A stretch of 19,673 nt of DNA from JAKZSU01 sp047517485 (lineage in GTDB: Bacteria; Pseudomonadota; Alphaproteobacteria; UBA7887): positions 1 to 19,673 of the forward strand of contig JAKZSU010000189.1 of NCBI GenBank assembly GCA_047517485.1, read 5' to 3'. Positions 5,007 to 13,388 of the stretch are shown piece after piece. The number at the start of each line of letters is the position of its first letter. The first letter of the stretch is position 1. Both the position numbers and the translations under genes were made by a program. Below the pieces are notes generated by a model. It was not told the origin of the DNA. It worked only from the letters and a program-made list of their open reading frames with translations, and did not search any database.

Positions 5007-5620
5007 GCAGCCGCGGCTTCGCGCCGGATGAATTGCAGCCGGACTCCTTTACCTTCGATGGCGAACATTTGGCGCTGGCGAAAACCGAAATCGCCAAATA
5101 TCCTGACGGTCGTCAGCAGAGCGCTGTCATCGCACTGCTCGATCTGGCGCAACGGCAGCACGGCGGCTGGGTGCCGACGGCGGCGATCCGGGCGATCGCC
5201 GAAATGCTGGCGATGCCCGAGATCAGAGCTTTTGAAGTCGCGACCTTCTATTCGATGTTCAATCTCGCGCCGGTGGGCAAGCATCTGGTGCAAGTGTGCC
5301 GCACCACGCCGTGCTGGCTGCGCGGCAGCGACGATCTGACCGATGCGTGCCGCACCCATCTCGGGGTCGAGCTCGGCGCGATCAGCGAGGACGGCGAATT
5401 CACCGTCGTCGAGGTCGAGTGCCTGGGCGCCTGCGTCAATGCGCCGATGGTGCAGATCAACGACCATTATTACGAGGACCTGACGGCGGAGCGCATGACC
5501 GCGCTGCTCGATGCCTTGCGCGCCGGCGCCGACGTCACGATCGGCAGCCAAGAGCCGCAACGTCAGTACGCGGCGCCAATCGGCGGGCCGACAACCCTTG
5601 TGGCGACGGGAGAAGGCTGA
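5003..5620 (+). CDS. nuoE: NADH-quinone oxidoreductase subunit E (24-kDa type, cluster N1a)
   Basis: NuoE carries the off-path [2Fe-2S] cluster N1a beside the FMN of NuoF. The 205 residues have the thioredoxin-like fold signature with ligands C99 and C104 (CRTTPC) and C140 and C144 (CLGACVNAP). The N-terminal helical domain (about 20-90) includes EVATFYSMFNL (78-88). The last 25 residues are a Pro/Gly-rich tail typical of alphaproteobacterial forms. The ATG at 5003 overlaps the nuoD stop (ATGA), and the TGA stop overlaps the nuoF ATG by one base, so translation of the three genes is probably coupled. Confidence 0.96.
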   Translation: MSSRGFAPDELQPDSFTFDGEHLALAKTEIAKYPDGRQQSAVIALLDLAQRQHGGWVPTAAIRAIAEMLAMPEIRAFEVATFYSMFNLAPVGKHLVQVCRTTPCWLRGSDDLTDACRTHLGVELGAISEDGEFTVVEVECLGACVNAPMVQINDHYYEDLTAERMTALLDALRAGADVTIGSQEPQRQYAAPIGGPTTLVATGEG

Positions 5621-6900
5621 TGCTGTCGGACAAGGATCGGATTTTTACCAATCTGTACGGCTTCCACAGTGCCGGGTTGGACGGCGCCCGCATGCGCGGC
5701 GATTGGGATAATACCAAGGATATCCTGGCGCGCGGGCGCGACGGCATCGTCGACGAGATCAAGAACTCGGGATTGCGCGGCCGCGGCGGCGCCGGTTTCC
5801 CGGCCGGTCTCAAATGGTCGTTCATGCCCAAGGAGCCGGGCGACCGGCCGTCGTATCTGGTGGTCAACGCCGATGAAAGCGAGCCCGGCACGTGCAAGGA
5901 CCGCGATGTCCTGCGTCACGAGCCGCACAAGCTGATCGAAGGCTGTCTGGTCGCCGGCTTCGCGATGGGCGCGGTCGCCGCCTACATCTATATTCGCGGC
6001 GAATTCTTCGACGAGGCACAAGCGGTACAGCGGGCGATCATCGAGGCCCGCGAGGCCGGCCTGATCGGCCCCAATGCCTGCGGCTCGGGCTATGACTTCG
6101 AGGTCTACGTGCATCGTGGCGCCGGTGCCTATATTTGCGGCGAGGAGACCGCGTTGCTCGAGAGCCTCGAGGGCAAGAAAGGGCAACCCAGACTCAAACC
6201 GCCGTTTCCCGCCAATGCCGGGCTTTACGGCTGTCCGACCACGGTGACCAACGTCGAGACCGTCGCGGTGGCGCCGACGATCATGCGGCGCGGCGCCAGT
6301 TGGTTCGCCGGCATCGGCCGGGAGAACAACACCGGGACCAAACTGTTCTGTATCTCCGGCCACGTCGAACAGCCGTGCAACGTCGAGGAAGCGATGAGCA
6401 TCCCGTTGCGCGATTTGATCGAGCGCCATGCCGGTGGGGTGCGCGGCGGCTGGGACAATCTGTTGGCGGTGATCCCCGGCGGGTCCTCGGTGCCGTGCCT
6501 GCCGAAGTCGATTTGCGACAACCAGCTGATGGATTTCGATGCGCTCAAGGAGGCGCGGTCGGGATTGGGCACCGCGGCGGTCATCGTGATGGACAAATCC
6601 ACCGACATCGTCGCCGCGATTTCGCGTCTGTCGCACTTTTATATGCACGAGAGTTGCGGCCAATGCACGCCGTGCCGCGAAGGCACCGGGTGGATGTGGC
6701 GGTTGATGGAGCGGCTGGTCGTCGGCGACGCCGAGTTCGAGGAGATCGACAAGCTCGAGGACGTCTCGCGCCAGATCGAGGGTCACACGATTTGCGCGCT
6801 CGGCGATGCCGCGGCGTGGCCGGTGCAAGGCTTGATCCGGCATTTTCGGCCCGAGCTCGAGCACCGCATTCTAGCGCGCAAGAAAAGCGCCGCCGCCTGA
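5620..6900 (+). CDS. nuoF: NADH-quinone oxidoreductase subunit F (51-kDa type, FMN and cluster N3)
   Basis: NuoF oxidises NADH with FMN and passes electrons to the [4Fe-4S] cluster N3. The 426 residues contain the FMN/NADH loop LRGRGGAGFPAGLKW (52-66), NADESEPGTCKDRD (83-96), the GAGAYICGEETAL segment (167-179), and the N3 ligands C346, C349, C352 (ESCGQCTPCREGT) and C392 (HTICALGD). All key residues are intact. ATG 5620 is preceded by GGGAG (5608-5612) with good spacing and overlaps the nuoE stop. Eleven noncoding bases separate it from nuoG. Confidence 0.97.
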   Translation: MLSDKDRIFTNLYGFHSAGLDGARMRGDWDNTKDILARGRDGIVDEIKNSGLRGRGGAGFPAGLKWSFMPKEPGDRPSYLVVNADESEPGTCKDRDVLRHEPHKLIEGCLVAGFAMGAVAAYIYIRGEFFDEAQAVQRAIIEAREAGLIGPNACGSGYDFEVYVHRGAGAYICGEETALLESLEGKKGQPRLKPPFPANAGLYGCPTTVTNVETVAVAPTIMRRGASWFAGIGRENNTGTKLFCISGHVEQPCNVEEAMSIPLRDLIERHAGGVRGGWDNLLAVIPGGSSVPCLPKSICDNQLMDFDALKEARSGLGTAAVIVMDKSTDIVAAISRLSHFYMHESCGQCTPCREGTGWMWRLMERLVVGDAEFEEIDKLEDVSRQIEGHTICALGDAAAWPVQGLIRHFRPELEHRILARKKSAAA

Positions 6901-6911
6901 GAGGACGCAGA

Positions 6912-8978
6912 ATGCCGACACTCACCATCGACGGACAAGAAATCACCGTGGAGCCGGGCATCACCGTGCTCCAAGCGTGCGAGGCCGTCGGCGCCGAGGT
7001 GCCGCGGTTCTGCTACCACGAACGGCTGTCGATCGCCGGCAATTGCCGCATGTGTCTGGTCGAAATGGAGAAAGCGCCGAAGCCGATCGCGTCGTGCGCG
7101 ATGCCGGTCAATGACGGCATGGTGATCCACACCAATACGCCGACGGTGAAGAAGGCGCGCGAAGGGGTGATGGAATTCCTGCTGATCAATCACCCGCTCG
7201 ACTGCCCGATCTGTGATCAGGGTGGCGAATGCGACTTGCAAGATCAGGCAATGGCCTACGGCCGCGGCGACAGCCGTTTCGACGAGACCAAGCGCGCGGT
7301 CGAGGCCCAGGATTTCGGCCCCCTGGTCAAGACCTTCATGACCCGCTGTATTCATTGCACGCGCTGCGTCCGCTTCATGGAAGAAGTCGCGGGCGTGCCG
7401 GCGCTGGGCGGCCTGTTCCGCGGCGAGGACACGCAGATCGCCATGGTTATCGAAAGCGGCCTCGACTCCGAACTCTCGGGCAATATTATCGATCTCTGCC
7501 CGGTCGGCGCCCTGACATCGAAGCCCTATGCGTTCGCCGCCCGGTCGTGGGAATTGCGCAAGACCGAATCGATCGACGTGCTCGACGCGGTGGGCAGCAA
7601 TATCCGCGTCGATTCCCGCGGCGCGCAGGTGATGCGGGTGATGCCGCGCCTGCACGAGGACGTCAACGAGGAATGGCTCGACGACAAAGCGCGGTTCGCC
7701 TGCGATGGATTGCGTCGGCAACGGCTCGATCGACCTTATGTACGCGGCGCCGACGGCAAATTGGCGGCGGCGACCTGGGACCAGGCGTTTGCCGCGATCG
7801 CCGCGCGGATGAAAGACCTGGACGGCGCGCGCTTCGGTGCGATCGTCGGCGACCTCGCGGACTGCGAGGCGATGACCGCGCTCAAGGATCTCACGACGGC
7901 ATTGGGCTCGCCGCACATCGATTGCCGGCAGGATGGCGCCGCCGTCGCGGCCGAGCCCCGCGCCGGCTATCTGTTCAACACCACCATCGCCGGGATCGAA
8001 GACGCCGATCTGTGTCTGCTGATCGGCGCCGATCCCAGACGCGAAGCGCCGCTGGTCAATCAACGGATCCGCAAGCGCTGGCTGGCCGGCGGTTTCGAGA
8101 TCGGCGTGGTCGGGCCCCATCTCGACCTCACCTATCGCACGCGCCACCTCGGCGCCGGGCCGGCGAGCCTGGCCGAGCTGGCGGCGGGGGATCACGAATT
8201 CTGTGCCGCGCTCGAGGCGGCGGAAAGGCCGATGCTCATTGTCGGGGCCGGTGCCTTGGCCCGCGAGGACGGTGACGCGGTGCTTGCCGCGGCGCGACAA
8301 ATCGCCGACCGCTTTGGCCTGGTGAGTGATGATTGGAACGGCTTCAACGTGCTGCATCGGGTGGCGTCGCGAGTCGGTGGCTTGGATCTCGGCCTGGTGC
8401 CGGGCGCGGGCGGCTACGATGTCGCGGGCATGGTCGCCGCCGCCGGGCGTGGCGATTTGGACGTGGTGTACCTGCTCGGCGCCGACGAGATCGATGCAAG
8501 CGCGCTGGGCGACGCGTTGGTGATCTATCAGGGCCATCATGGCGATGCCGGGGCGCACCGCGCCGACGTCATTCTTCCCGGCGCCGCCTACACCGAGAAA
8601 TCGGCGACCTACGTGAACACCGAAGGACGCGCCCAGCGTACTCGGCTGGCGGTGTTTCCGCCCGGCGACGCGCGCGAGGATTGGACGATCCTGCGCGCCT
8701 TGTCGGCGGTGCTGGGACACACCTTGCCCTACGATACCGTGACCGCCGTGCGGTCGCGCATGGGCGAGCTGTCGCCGCATATGACCTCGCTCGATGTCGT
8801 GGCCAAGGCCGCGTGGGACGATTTCGGCACGCCGGGACCGCTTGACGGCGCCGCGTTCGAGACCGCCGTCGAAAATTACTACATGACCGACCCGATCAGC
8901 CGAGCGTCGGAGACCATGGCCGCGTGCACGGCACGCTTCGTCGCCGTAGCGGAAGCCGCCACGGGCACGGCGGACTGA
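6912..8978 (+). CDS. nuoG: NADH-quinone oxidoreductase subunit G (75-kDa type)
   Basis: NuoG is the large subunit of the NADH arm that relays electrons through N1b, N5 and N4. The 688 residues show the [2Fe-2S] N1b ligands C34, C45, C48 and C62, the N5 set H94, C98, C101 and C107 (HPLDCPICDQGGEC), and the N4 set C146, C149, C152 and C196 (CIHCTRC, then DLCPVGALTSKP). A molybdopterin-oxidoreductase-like domain fills the rest, from about 220. There is no CxxCxxxC group after residue 217, so cluster N7, present in the E. coli and Thermus proteins, is absent, as in mitochondria and most alphaproteobacteria. The ATG 6912 follows GAGAGG (6899-6904) by 7 bases. Confidence 0.97.
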   Translation: MPTLTIDGQEITVEPGITVLQACEAVGAEVPRFCYHERLSIAGNCRMCLVEMEKAPKPIASCAMPVNDGMVIHTNTPTVKKAREGVMEFLLINHPLDCPICDQGGECDLQDQAMAYGRGDSRFDETKRAVEAQDFGPLVKTFMTRCIHCTRCVRFMEEVAGVPALGGLFRGEDTQIAMVIESGLDSELSGNIIDLCPVGALTSKPYAFAARSWELRKTESIDVLDAVGSNIRVDSRGAQVMRVMPRLHEDVNEEWLDDKARFACDGLRRQRLDRPYVRGADGKLAAATWDQAFAAIAARMKDLDGARFGAIVGDLADCEAMTALKDLTTALGSPHIDCRQDGAAVAAEPRAGYLFNTTIAGIEDADLCLLIGADPRREAPLVNQRIRKRWLAGGFEIGVVGPHLDLTYRTRHLGAGPASLAELAAGDHEFCAALEAAERPMLIVGAGALAREDGDAVLAAARQIADRFGLVSDDWNGFNVLHRVASRVGGLDLGLVPGAGGYDVAGMVAAAGRGDLDVVYLLGADEIDASALGDALVIYQGHHGDAGAHRADVILPGAAYTEKSATYVNTEGRAQRTRLAVFPPGDAREDWTILRALSAVLGHTLPYDTVTAVRSRMGELSPHMTSLDVVAKAAWDDFGTPGPLDGAAFETAVENYYMTDPISRASETMAACTARFVAVAEAATGTAD

Positions 8979-8994
8979 GCGGGGGGCGGGGACC

Positions 8995-10008
8995 ATGTTC
9001 GAGATGTTATGGGATGGCTATGTTTGGCCCGGCGTTATCATCCTGGCGCAGATTCTGCTGATCGTTGTGCCGCTGTTGGTTGCCGTCGCGTACCTGACCT
9101 ACGCGGAGCGCAAGGTGATCGGCGCGATGCATTTGCGCAAGGGACCGAACGTGGTCGGCCCCCTCGGGCTGCTGCAACCGATCGCCGATGGTCTCAAGCT
9201 GATGCTCAAGGAGACCATTCTGCCGGTGCGCGCCAATCTCGGCGTGTTCGTGCTCGCGCCGGTGATCACCTTTACCCTGAGCTTCGTCGCCTGGGCGGTG
9301 ATCCCGTTCGACGAGGGATGGGTGCTGGCCGACATCAATGTCGGTATCCTGTACCTGTTCGCGGTCTCCTCGCTCAGCGTCTACGGCGTGCTGATGGCGG
9401 GCTGGGCTTCGAATTCGCGCTACGCGTTCCTCGGCGCGCTGCGCTCGGCGGCGCAGATGGTGTCCTACGAAGTCTCGATCGGCTTCGTCATCGTCACCGT
9501 GCTGATTTGCGCCGGATCGCTGAATTTGAGTGCCATCGTGATGGCGCAGAAGGATCTGTGGTTCTTCATCCCGCTGTTCCCGATGTTCATCATATTCTTT
9601 ATCTCGGCGCTGGCCGAGACCAACCGGGCGCCGTTCGATCTGCCGGAGGACGAGTCGGCGCTGGTGGCGGGCTATTTCGTCGAATATTCGGCGATGCTGT
9701 TCGCGCTGTTCTATCTCGGCGAATACGCGGCGATGATCCTGATGGCCGGGATGACCGTCATCCTGTTCCTCGGCGGTTGGCTGCCGCCGATGGATATCGC
9801 GCTGTTCACCTGGATTCCCGGCGTCATCTGGTTCGGCATCAAGATGGCGATGGTGCTGTTCTGTTTCCTGTGGGTACGCGCGACGTTTCCGCGTTACCGC
9901 TACGACCAACTGATGCGGTTGGGGTGGAAGGTTTTCCTGCCGTTTTCACTATTCTGGGTGGCGGTCACCGCCGGCGCGGTGGTGGCCTTCGATTGGTATC
10001 CGGCATGA
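8995..10008 (+). CDS. nuoH: NADH-quinone oxidoreductase subunit H
   Basis: NuoH (ND1-like) joins the peripheral and membrane arms and lines the quinone tunnel and the first proton route. The 337 residues have about eight helices and the conserved loops AERKVIGAMHLRKGPN (37-52) and AETNRAPFDLPE (207-218). Acidic residues matching the E. coli set are E38, E159, D215, E218, E220 and E230. However, the residue corresponding to E. coli Glu220 is A222 (PEDESALVAGY, where PEAESELVAGY is usual), with an extra Asp at 219. The ATG lies 16 bases after the nuoG stop behind a G-rich stretch. The stop overlaps the start of a 7-codon minicistron leading into nuoI. Confidence 0.96.
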   Translation: MFEMLWDGYVWPGVIILAQILLIVVPLLVAVAYLTYAERKVIGAMHLRKGPNVVGPLGLLQPIADGLKLMLKETILPVRANLGVFVLAPVITFTLSFVAWAVIPFDEGWVLADINVGILYLFAVSSLSVYGVLMAGWASNSRYAFLGALRSAAQMVSYEVSIGFVIVTVLICAGSLNLSAIVMAQKDLWFFIPLFPMFIIFFISALAETNRAPFDLPEDESALVAGYFVEYSAMLFALFYLGEYAAMILMAGMTVILFLGGWLPPMDIALFTWIPGVIWFGIKMAMVLFCFLWVRATFPRYRYDQLMRLGWKVFLPFSLFWVAVTAGAVVAFDWYPA

Positions 10009-10028
10009 ACAAGAGCGAGGACCTGTGA
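10005..10028 (+). other. Seven-codon minicistron bridging nuoH and nuoI
   Basis: ATG 10005 overlaps the nuoH stop as ATGA. It opens MNKSEDL and ends at TGA 10026-10028, whose last base is the first base of the nuoI ATG (TGATG). The Shine-Dalgarno for nuoI (GAGG, 10017-10020) lies inside it. It may let terminating ribosomes step from nuoH to nuoI without a gap. It could be coincidence, since overlapping junctions are common here. Confidence 0.35.
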
Positions 10029-10516
10029 TGTCGTTTGTCGAGCGGAGCACCCGGGCGCTTTTGCTGACCGAGCTGGTTTCGGGCCTGTGGCTGACCTTGC
10101 GCTATTTTTTCCGCAAGAAAGTGACGATCAATTATCCCTACGAAAAAGGCCCTCTGAGCCCGCGGTTCCGCGGCGAGCACGCGCTGCGCCGCTATGCCAA
10201 TGGCGAGGAACGCTGCATCGCCTGCAAATTGTGCGAGGCGGTGTGTCCGGCGCTGGCGATCACCATCGAGGCCGAGCCGAGCGACGACGGTAGCCGGCGC
10301 ACCACGCGCTACGACATCGATATGACCAAGTGCATCTATTGCGGCTACTGCCAGGAGGCGTGCCCGGTCGACGCCATCGTCGAGGGGCCGAACTACGAGT
10401 TCGCCACCGAGACCCGCGAGGAACTCTATTACGACAAGGCGAAATTGCTGGCGAACGGCGACCGCTGGGAGACACAGATCGCCGCCAACCTCGAAGCCGA
10501 TGCACCGTATCGCTAG
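10028..10516 (+). CDS. nuoI: NADH-quinone oxidoreductase subunit I (clusters N6a and N6b)
   Basis: NuoI (TYKY type) carries the two [4Fe-4S] clusters N6a and N6b between NuoG and NuoB. The 162 residues show two ferredoxin motifs: C63, C66, C69 and C73 (CIACKLCEAVCP), and C102, C105, C108 and C112 (CIYCGYCQEACP). An N-terminal amphipathic helix (about 8-28) anchors it to NuoH. ATG 10028 is chosen over the in-frame GTG at 10025, because GAGG (10017-10020) is 7 bases before the ATG and family members start similarly. The stop TAG (10514-10516) begins the AGGA used by nuoJ. Confidence 0.97.
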   Translation: MSFVERSTRALLLTELVSGLWLTLRYFFRKKVTINYPYEKGPLSPRFRGEHALRRYANGEERCIACKLCEAVCPALAITIEAEPSDDGSRRTTRYDIDMTKCIYCGYCQEACPVDAIVEGPNYEFATETREELYYDKAKLLANGDRWETQIAANLEADAPYR

Positions 10517-10528
10517 GAAATCCTGTCC

Positions 10529-11143
10529 ATGATCCTGTCGGCACTATGCTTCTATTTGTTCGCAACCGTGACGGTCGGCGCCGCGATTGCCGTGATATCG
10601 GCGCGCAATCCGGTTCATTCGGTGCTGTTTCTCATTCTCGCGTTTCTCAACGCGGCCGGCCTGTTCGTGTTGATGGGCGCCGAATTCCTGGCGATGATCC
10701 TGGCGATCGTTTATGTCGGCGCGGTTGCCGTGCTCTTCATGTTCGTCGTCATGATGTTGGACATCGACTTTGTGGCGGCGCGCCAAGGCTTTCTCAAATA
10801 CCTGCCGATCGGCGGCGCGATCGGTATCGTGCTGATGATCGAGCTCGGGTTCCTGGTCGCGGCGGGCCCGGGGGGCGGCGGATCGGGCGCGCTCCAGGCG
10901 GCGCTCAGCGCACCCTCAGGCGAGCTCACCAATACCGAGGCACTCGGCCAGCTGCTCTACACCAAGTACTTCTATTTGTTCCAGGCGGCGGGGGTGATCC
11001 TGCTGATCGCCATGGTCGGCGCGATCGTCCTCACCTTGCGCAGACGCGACGGCGTGCGACGCCAACGTATCTCTGATCAAGTCTCGCGGCGGCGCGACGA
11101 AGCCGTGGAAATTCGCAAAGTCACTCCGGGGACCGGCATCTGA
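10529..11143 (+). CDS. nuoJ: NADH-quinone oxidoreductase subunit J
   Basis: NuoJ (ND6-like) is a five-helix membrane subunit linking NuoH/NuoA to the antiporter-like subunits. The 204 residues contain the conserved third helix AIVYVGAVAVLFMFVVMML (59-77), site of the family's characteristic pi-bulge. A Gly-rich loop (GPGGGGSG, 113-120) and a periplasmic stretch lie between helices four and five, and a basic C-terminal tail follows about residue 170. This is the least conserved Nuo membrane subunit, but the central motif is clear. The start follows nuoI by 12 bases, and the stop overlaps the nuoK ATG (TGATG). Confidence 0.95.
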   Translation: MILSALCFYLFATVTVGAAIAVISARNPVHSVLFLILAFLNAAGLFVLMGAEFLAMILAIVYVGAVAVLFMFVVMMLDIDFVAARQGFLKYLPIGGAIGIVLMIELGFLVAAGPGGGGSGALQAALSAPSGELTNTEALGQLLYTKYFYLFQAAGVILLIAMVGAIVLTLRRRDGVRRQRISDQVSRRRDEAVEIRKVTPGTGI

Positions 11144-11451
11144 TGGAAATTACGCTGGCGCATTATCTCGTCGTCGCGGCGATCCTGTTTACCTTGGGGA
11201 TTTTCGGCATCTTCCTCAATCGTAAGAATGTCATCGTCATCTTGATGTCGATCGAGCTGATGCTGCTCGCGGTCAACATCAATCTGGTGGCGTTTTCGAC
11301 CCACCTCGGCGACTTGGTGGGCCAGGTGTTTACCATGTTCGTGCTCACCGTCGCCGCCGCCGAGGTGTCGATCGGATTGGCGATCCTGGTGGTCTACAAC
11401 CGGGTGCGCGGCTCGATCCAGGTCGAAGACATCAACCTGATGAAGGGCTAG
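11143..11451 (+). CDS. nuoK: NADH-quinone oxidoreductase subunit K
   Basis: NuoK (ND4L-like) is a three-helix subunit carrying two buried acidic residues of the proton pathway. The 102 residues show helices at about 5-25, 29-50 and 61-85. E38 (MSIELML) and E74 (AAAEVSIGLA) correspond to E. coli Glu36 and Glu72. The length is typical. The ATG overlaps the nuoJ stop, with GGGGA (11128-11132) as a possible ribosome binding site. The last codons carry AAGGG (11443-11447) for nuoL. Confidence 0.96.
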   Translation: MEITLAHYLVVAAILFTLGIFGIFLNRKNVIVILMSIELMLLAVNINLVAFSTHLGDLVGQVFTMFVLTVAAAEVSIGLAILVVYNRVRGSIQVEDINLMKG

Positions 11452-11458
11452 ACCAAGC

Positions 11459-13384
11459 ATGGCCGCCGCCACCGTATTTCTGCCCCTGATCGGCGCGTTG
11501 ATCGCCGGCCTGTTCGGCCGCTTGATCGGGCCGCGCGGGGCGCAGCTGGTGACTTGCGGCGCGATGGTACTGTCCGCGGTGTTCGCCACGGTGATCTTCG
11601 CCCAGGCCGCCGGCGGCGCAGAGCCCTATACGGTGGAGATCTTCACCTGGGTGAGTTCGGGGACGCTCGATTTCTCGTGGGCGCTGTATATCGACTCGCT
11701 GACCGCGATCATGCTGTTCGTGGTCACCGTGATCTCGACCGTGGTCCATATCTATTCGGTCGGCTACATGGCGCACGACGCGCATATTCCGCGCTTCATG
11801 GCGTATCTGTCGCTGTTCAGCTTCGCCATGCTGATGCTGGTGACCGCCGACAATTTCGTCCAGCTGTACTTCGGCTGGGAAGGGGTCGGTCTGTGCAGCT
11901 ATCTTCTTATCGGCTTCTGGTATACCCGGCCGGCCGCCAACGCGGCGGCGATCAAGGCTTTCCTGGTTAATCGGGTCGGTGATTTCGGCTTCGGGCTCGG
12001 AATTTTCGCGATCTATCTGGTGTTCGACTCGCTGGACTACGCCACCGTGTTCGCCAGCGCCCCCGCGGTCGCCGAAACCAGCCTCGACTTCCTCGGCGTG
12101 GAGATCAACACCATCACCCTGATTTGCCTGCTGTTGTTTATCGGCGCGATGGGTAAATCGGCGCAGCTCGGCCTGCATACCTGGCTGCCCGACGCGATGG
12201 AGGGGCCGACCCCGGTGTCGGCGTTGATTCACGCGGCGACGATGGTCACCGCCGGGGTCTTTCTGGTCGCCCGCTGTTCGCCGTTGTTCGAGCTGTCGGA
12301 TACCGCGCTCGTGGTGGTCACCCTGGTCGGCGCGTCGACCGCGATCTTCGCCGCGTCCATCGCGCTGGTGCAGAACGACATCAAGCGGGTGATCGCCTAT
12401 TCGACGTGCAGCCAGCTCGGTTACATGTTCTTCGCCTGCGGCGTCTCGGCCTATTCGGCGGGCATCTTCCACCTGATGACCCACGCGTTCTTCAAGGCGT
12501 TATTGTTCCTCGCCGCCGGATCGGTGATCCATGCCCTGTCCGACGAGCAGGACATGCGCAAGATGGGCGGGGTGTGGCGGATGATCCCGGTGACCTATGG
12601 GTTGATGTGGATCGGCTCTTTGGCGCTCGCCGGCATCCCACCGTTCGCGGGATTCTTTTCCAAGGACATGATCCTCGAATCCGCGTTCGCCGCGCATAGT
12701 TTGACCGGCGGCTACGCCTATTGGCTCGGCGTCGCGGCGGCGATGCTGACCGCGTTCTATTCGTGGCGGCTGCTGTTTTTGACTTTCCACGGCACACCAC
12801 GGGCCGACGAAAAAGTCATGGCCCACGTCCATGAATCGCCGAAAGTGATGCTGTTGCCGCTGTTCGTGCTCGCCGCCGGGGCAATCGCCGCCGGCTATGT
12901 CGGTCTCGGACTGGTCGATGCGACGGGAAGCTACTGGGGCGACTCGATCGTCATGCTGGCCAACCACACGGCGCTCGCGGATGCCCATCATGTACCGGTG
13001 TGGGCGAAGTATCTGCCGCTGGTGCTCGGGCTCGGCGGGATCGCCTTCGCCTATGTGCTGTATATCCTGCGCCCCGATTTGCCGGCGCGGCTGGCCGGCG
13101 CGGCGGGCGGGCTATACCTTTTCCTGCTCAACAAATGGTACTTCGACGAATTCTACGACCGGATCTTCGTCGAGCCGGCGAAACGGCTGGGGACCGGCCT
13201 GTGGAAAGCCGGCGACGGGGCGCTGATCGACGGCGTCGGCCCGGACGGGATCGCCGCCGCGGTGGTCGATTTGGCGCGGCGCGCGAGCCGGCTGCAGACC
13301 GGCTACGTCTATCACTACGCCTTCGCGATGATGATCGGGCTGGCGTTCCTGGTCACCTGGTACATGGTCGGATCGGCGGGCTGA
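11459..13384 (+). CDS. nuoL: NADH-quinone oxidoreductase subunit L (antiporter-like)
   Basis: NuoL (ND5-like) is the distal proton-pumping subunit with the long lateral helix. The 641 residues retain the key charged residues: E141 (YFGWEGVGLCSYLLIG), K233 (MGKSAQLGLHTWLPDAMEGP), H258 (ALIHAATMVTAG), K346 (HAFFKALLFL) and K402 (FFSKDMI). The C-terminal part, with NKWYFDEFYDRIFV (558-571) followed by the lateral helix and a last transmembrane segment (about 619-637), is complete. The gene starts 7 bases after nuoK. No truncation or frameshift is seen. Confidence 0.97.
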   Translation: MAAATVFLPLIGALIAGLFGRLIGPRGAQLVTCGAMVLSAVFATVIFAQAAGGAEPYTVEIFTWVSSGTLDFSWALYIDSLTAIMLFVVTVISTVVHIYSVGYMAHDAHIPRFMAYLSLFSFAMLMLVTADNFVQLYFGWEGVGLCSYLLIGFWYTRPAANAAAIKAFLVNRVGDFGFGLGIFAIYLVFDSLDYATVFASAPAVAETSLDFLGVEINTITLICLLLFIGAMGKSAQLGLHTWLPDAMEGPTPVSALIHAATMVTAGVFLVARCSPLFELSDTALVVVTLVGASTAIFAASIALVQNDIKRVIAYSTCSQLGYMFFACGVSAYSAGIFHLMTHAFFKALLFLAAGSVIHALSDEQDMRKMGGVWRMIPVTYGLMWIGSLALAGIPPFAGFFSKDMILESAFAAHSLTGGYAYWLGVAAAMLTAFYSWRLLFLTFHGTPRADEKVMAHVHESPKVMLLPLFVLAAGAIAAGYVGLGLVDATGSYWGDSIVMLANHTALADAHHVPVWAKYLPLVLGLGGIAFAYVLYILRPDLPARLAGAAGGLYLFLLNKWYFDEFYDRIFVEPAKRLGTGLWKAGDGALIDGVGPDGIAAAVVDLARRASRLQTGYVYHYAFAMMIGLAFLVTWYMVGSAG

Positions 13385-13388
13385 GGCG

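Noticed and set aside
7229..8275. Long plus-strand open frames inside nuoG, nuoF, nuoM and nuoH in alternative frames
   Set aside because: They are Arg-rich shadows caused by high GC at third codon positions; the conserved proteins occupy the other frame throughout.
8912..8994. Truncation or frameshift at the nuoG-nuoH junction
   Set aside because: NuoG has full family length, and the 16-base G-rich gap is an ordinary spacer with a ribosome binding region.
6783..8996. A 737-codon open frame on the minus strand opposite nuoG, and similar long minus-strand frames at 192-1385 and 17857-19494
   Set aside because: They lie exactly opposite conserved genes, are rich in Arg, His and Asp as expected from reading GC-rich codons backwards, and show no recognisable domain or ribosome binding site.
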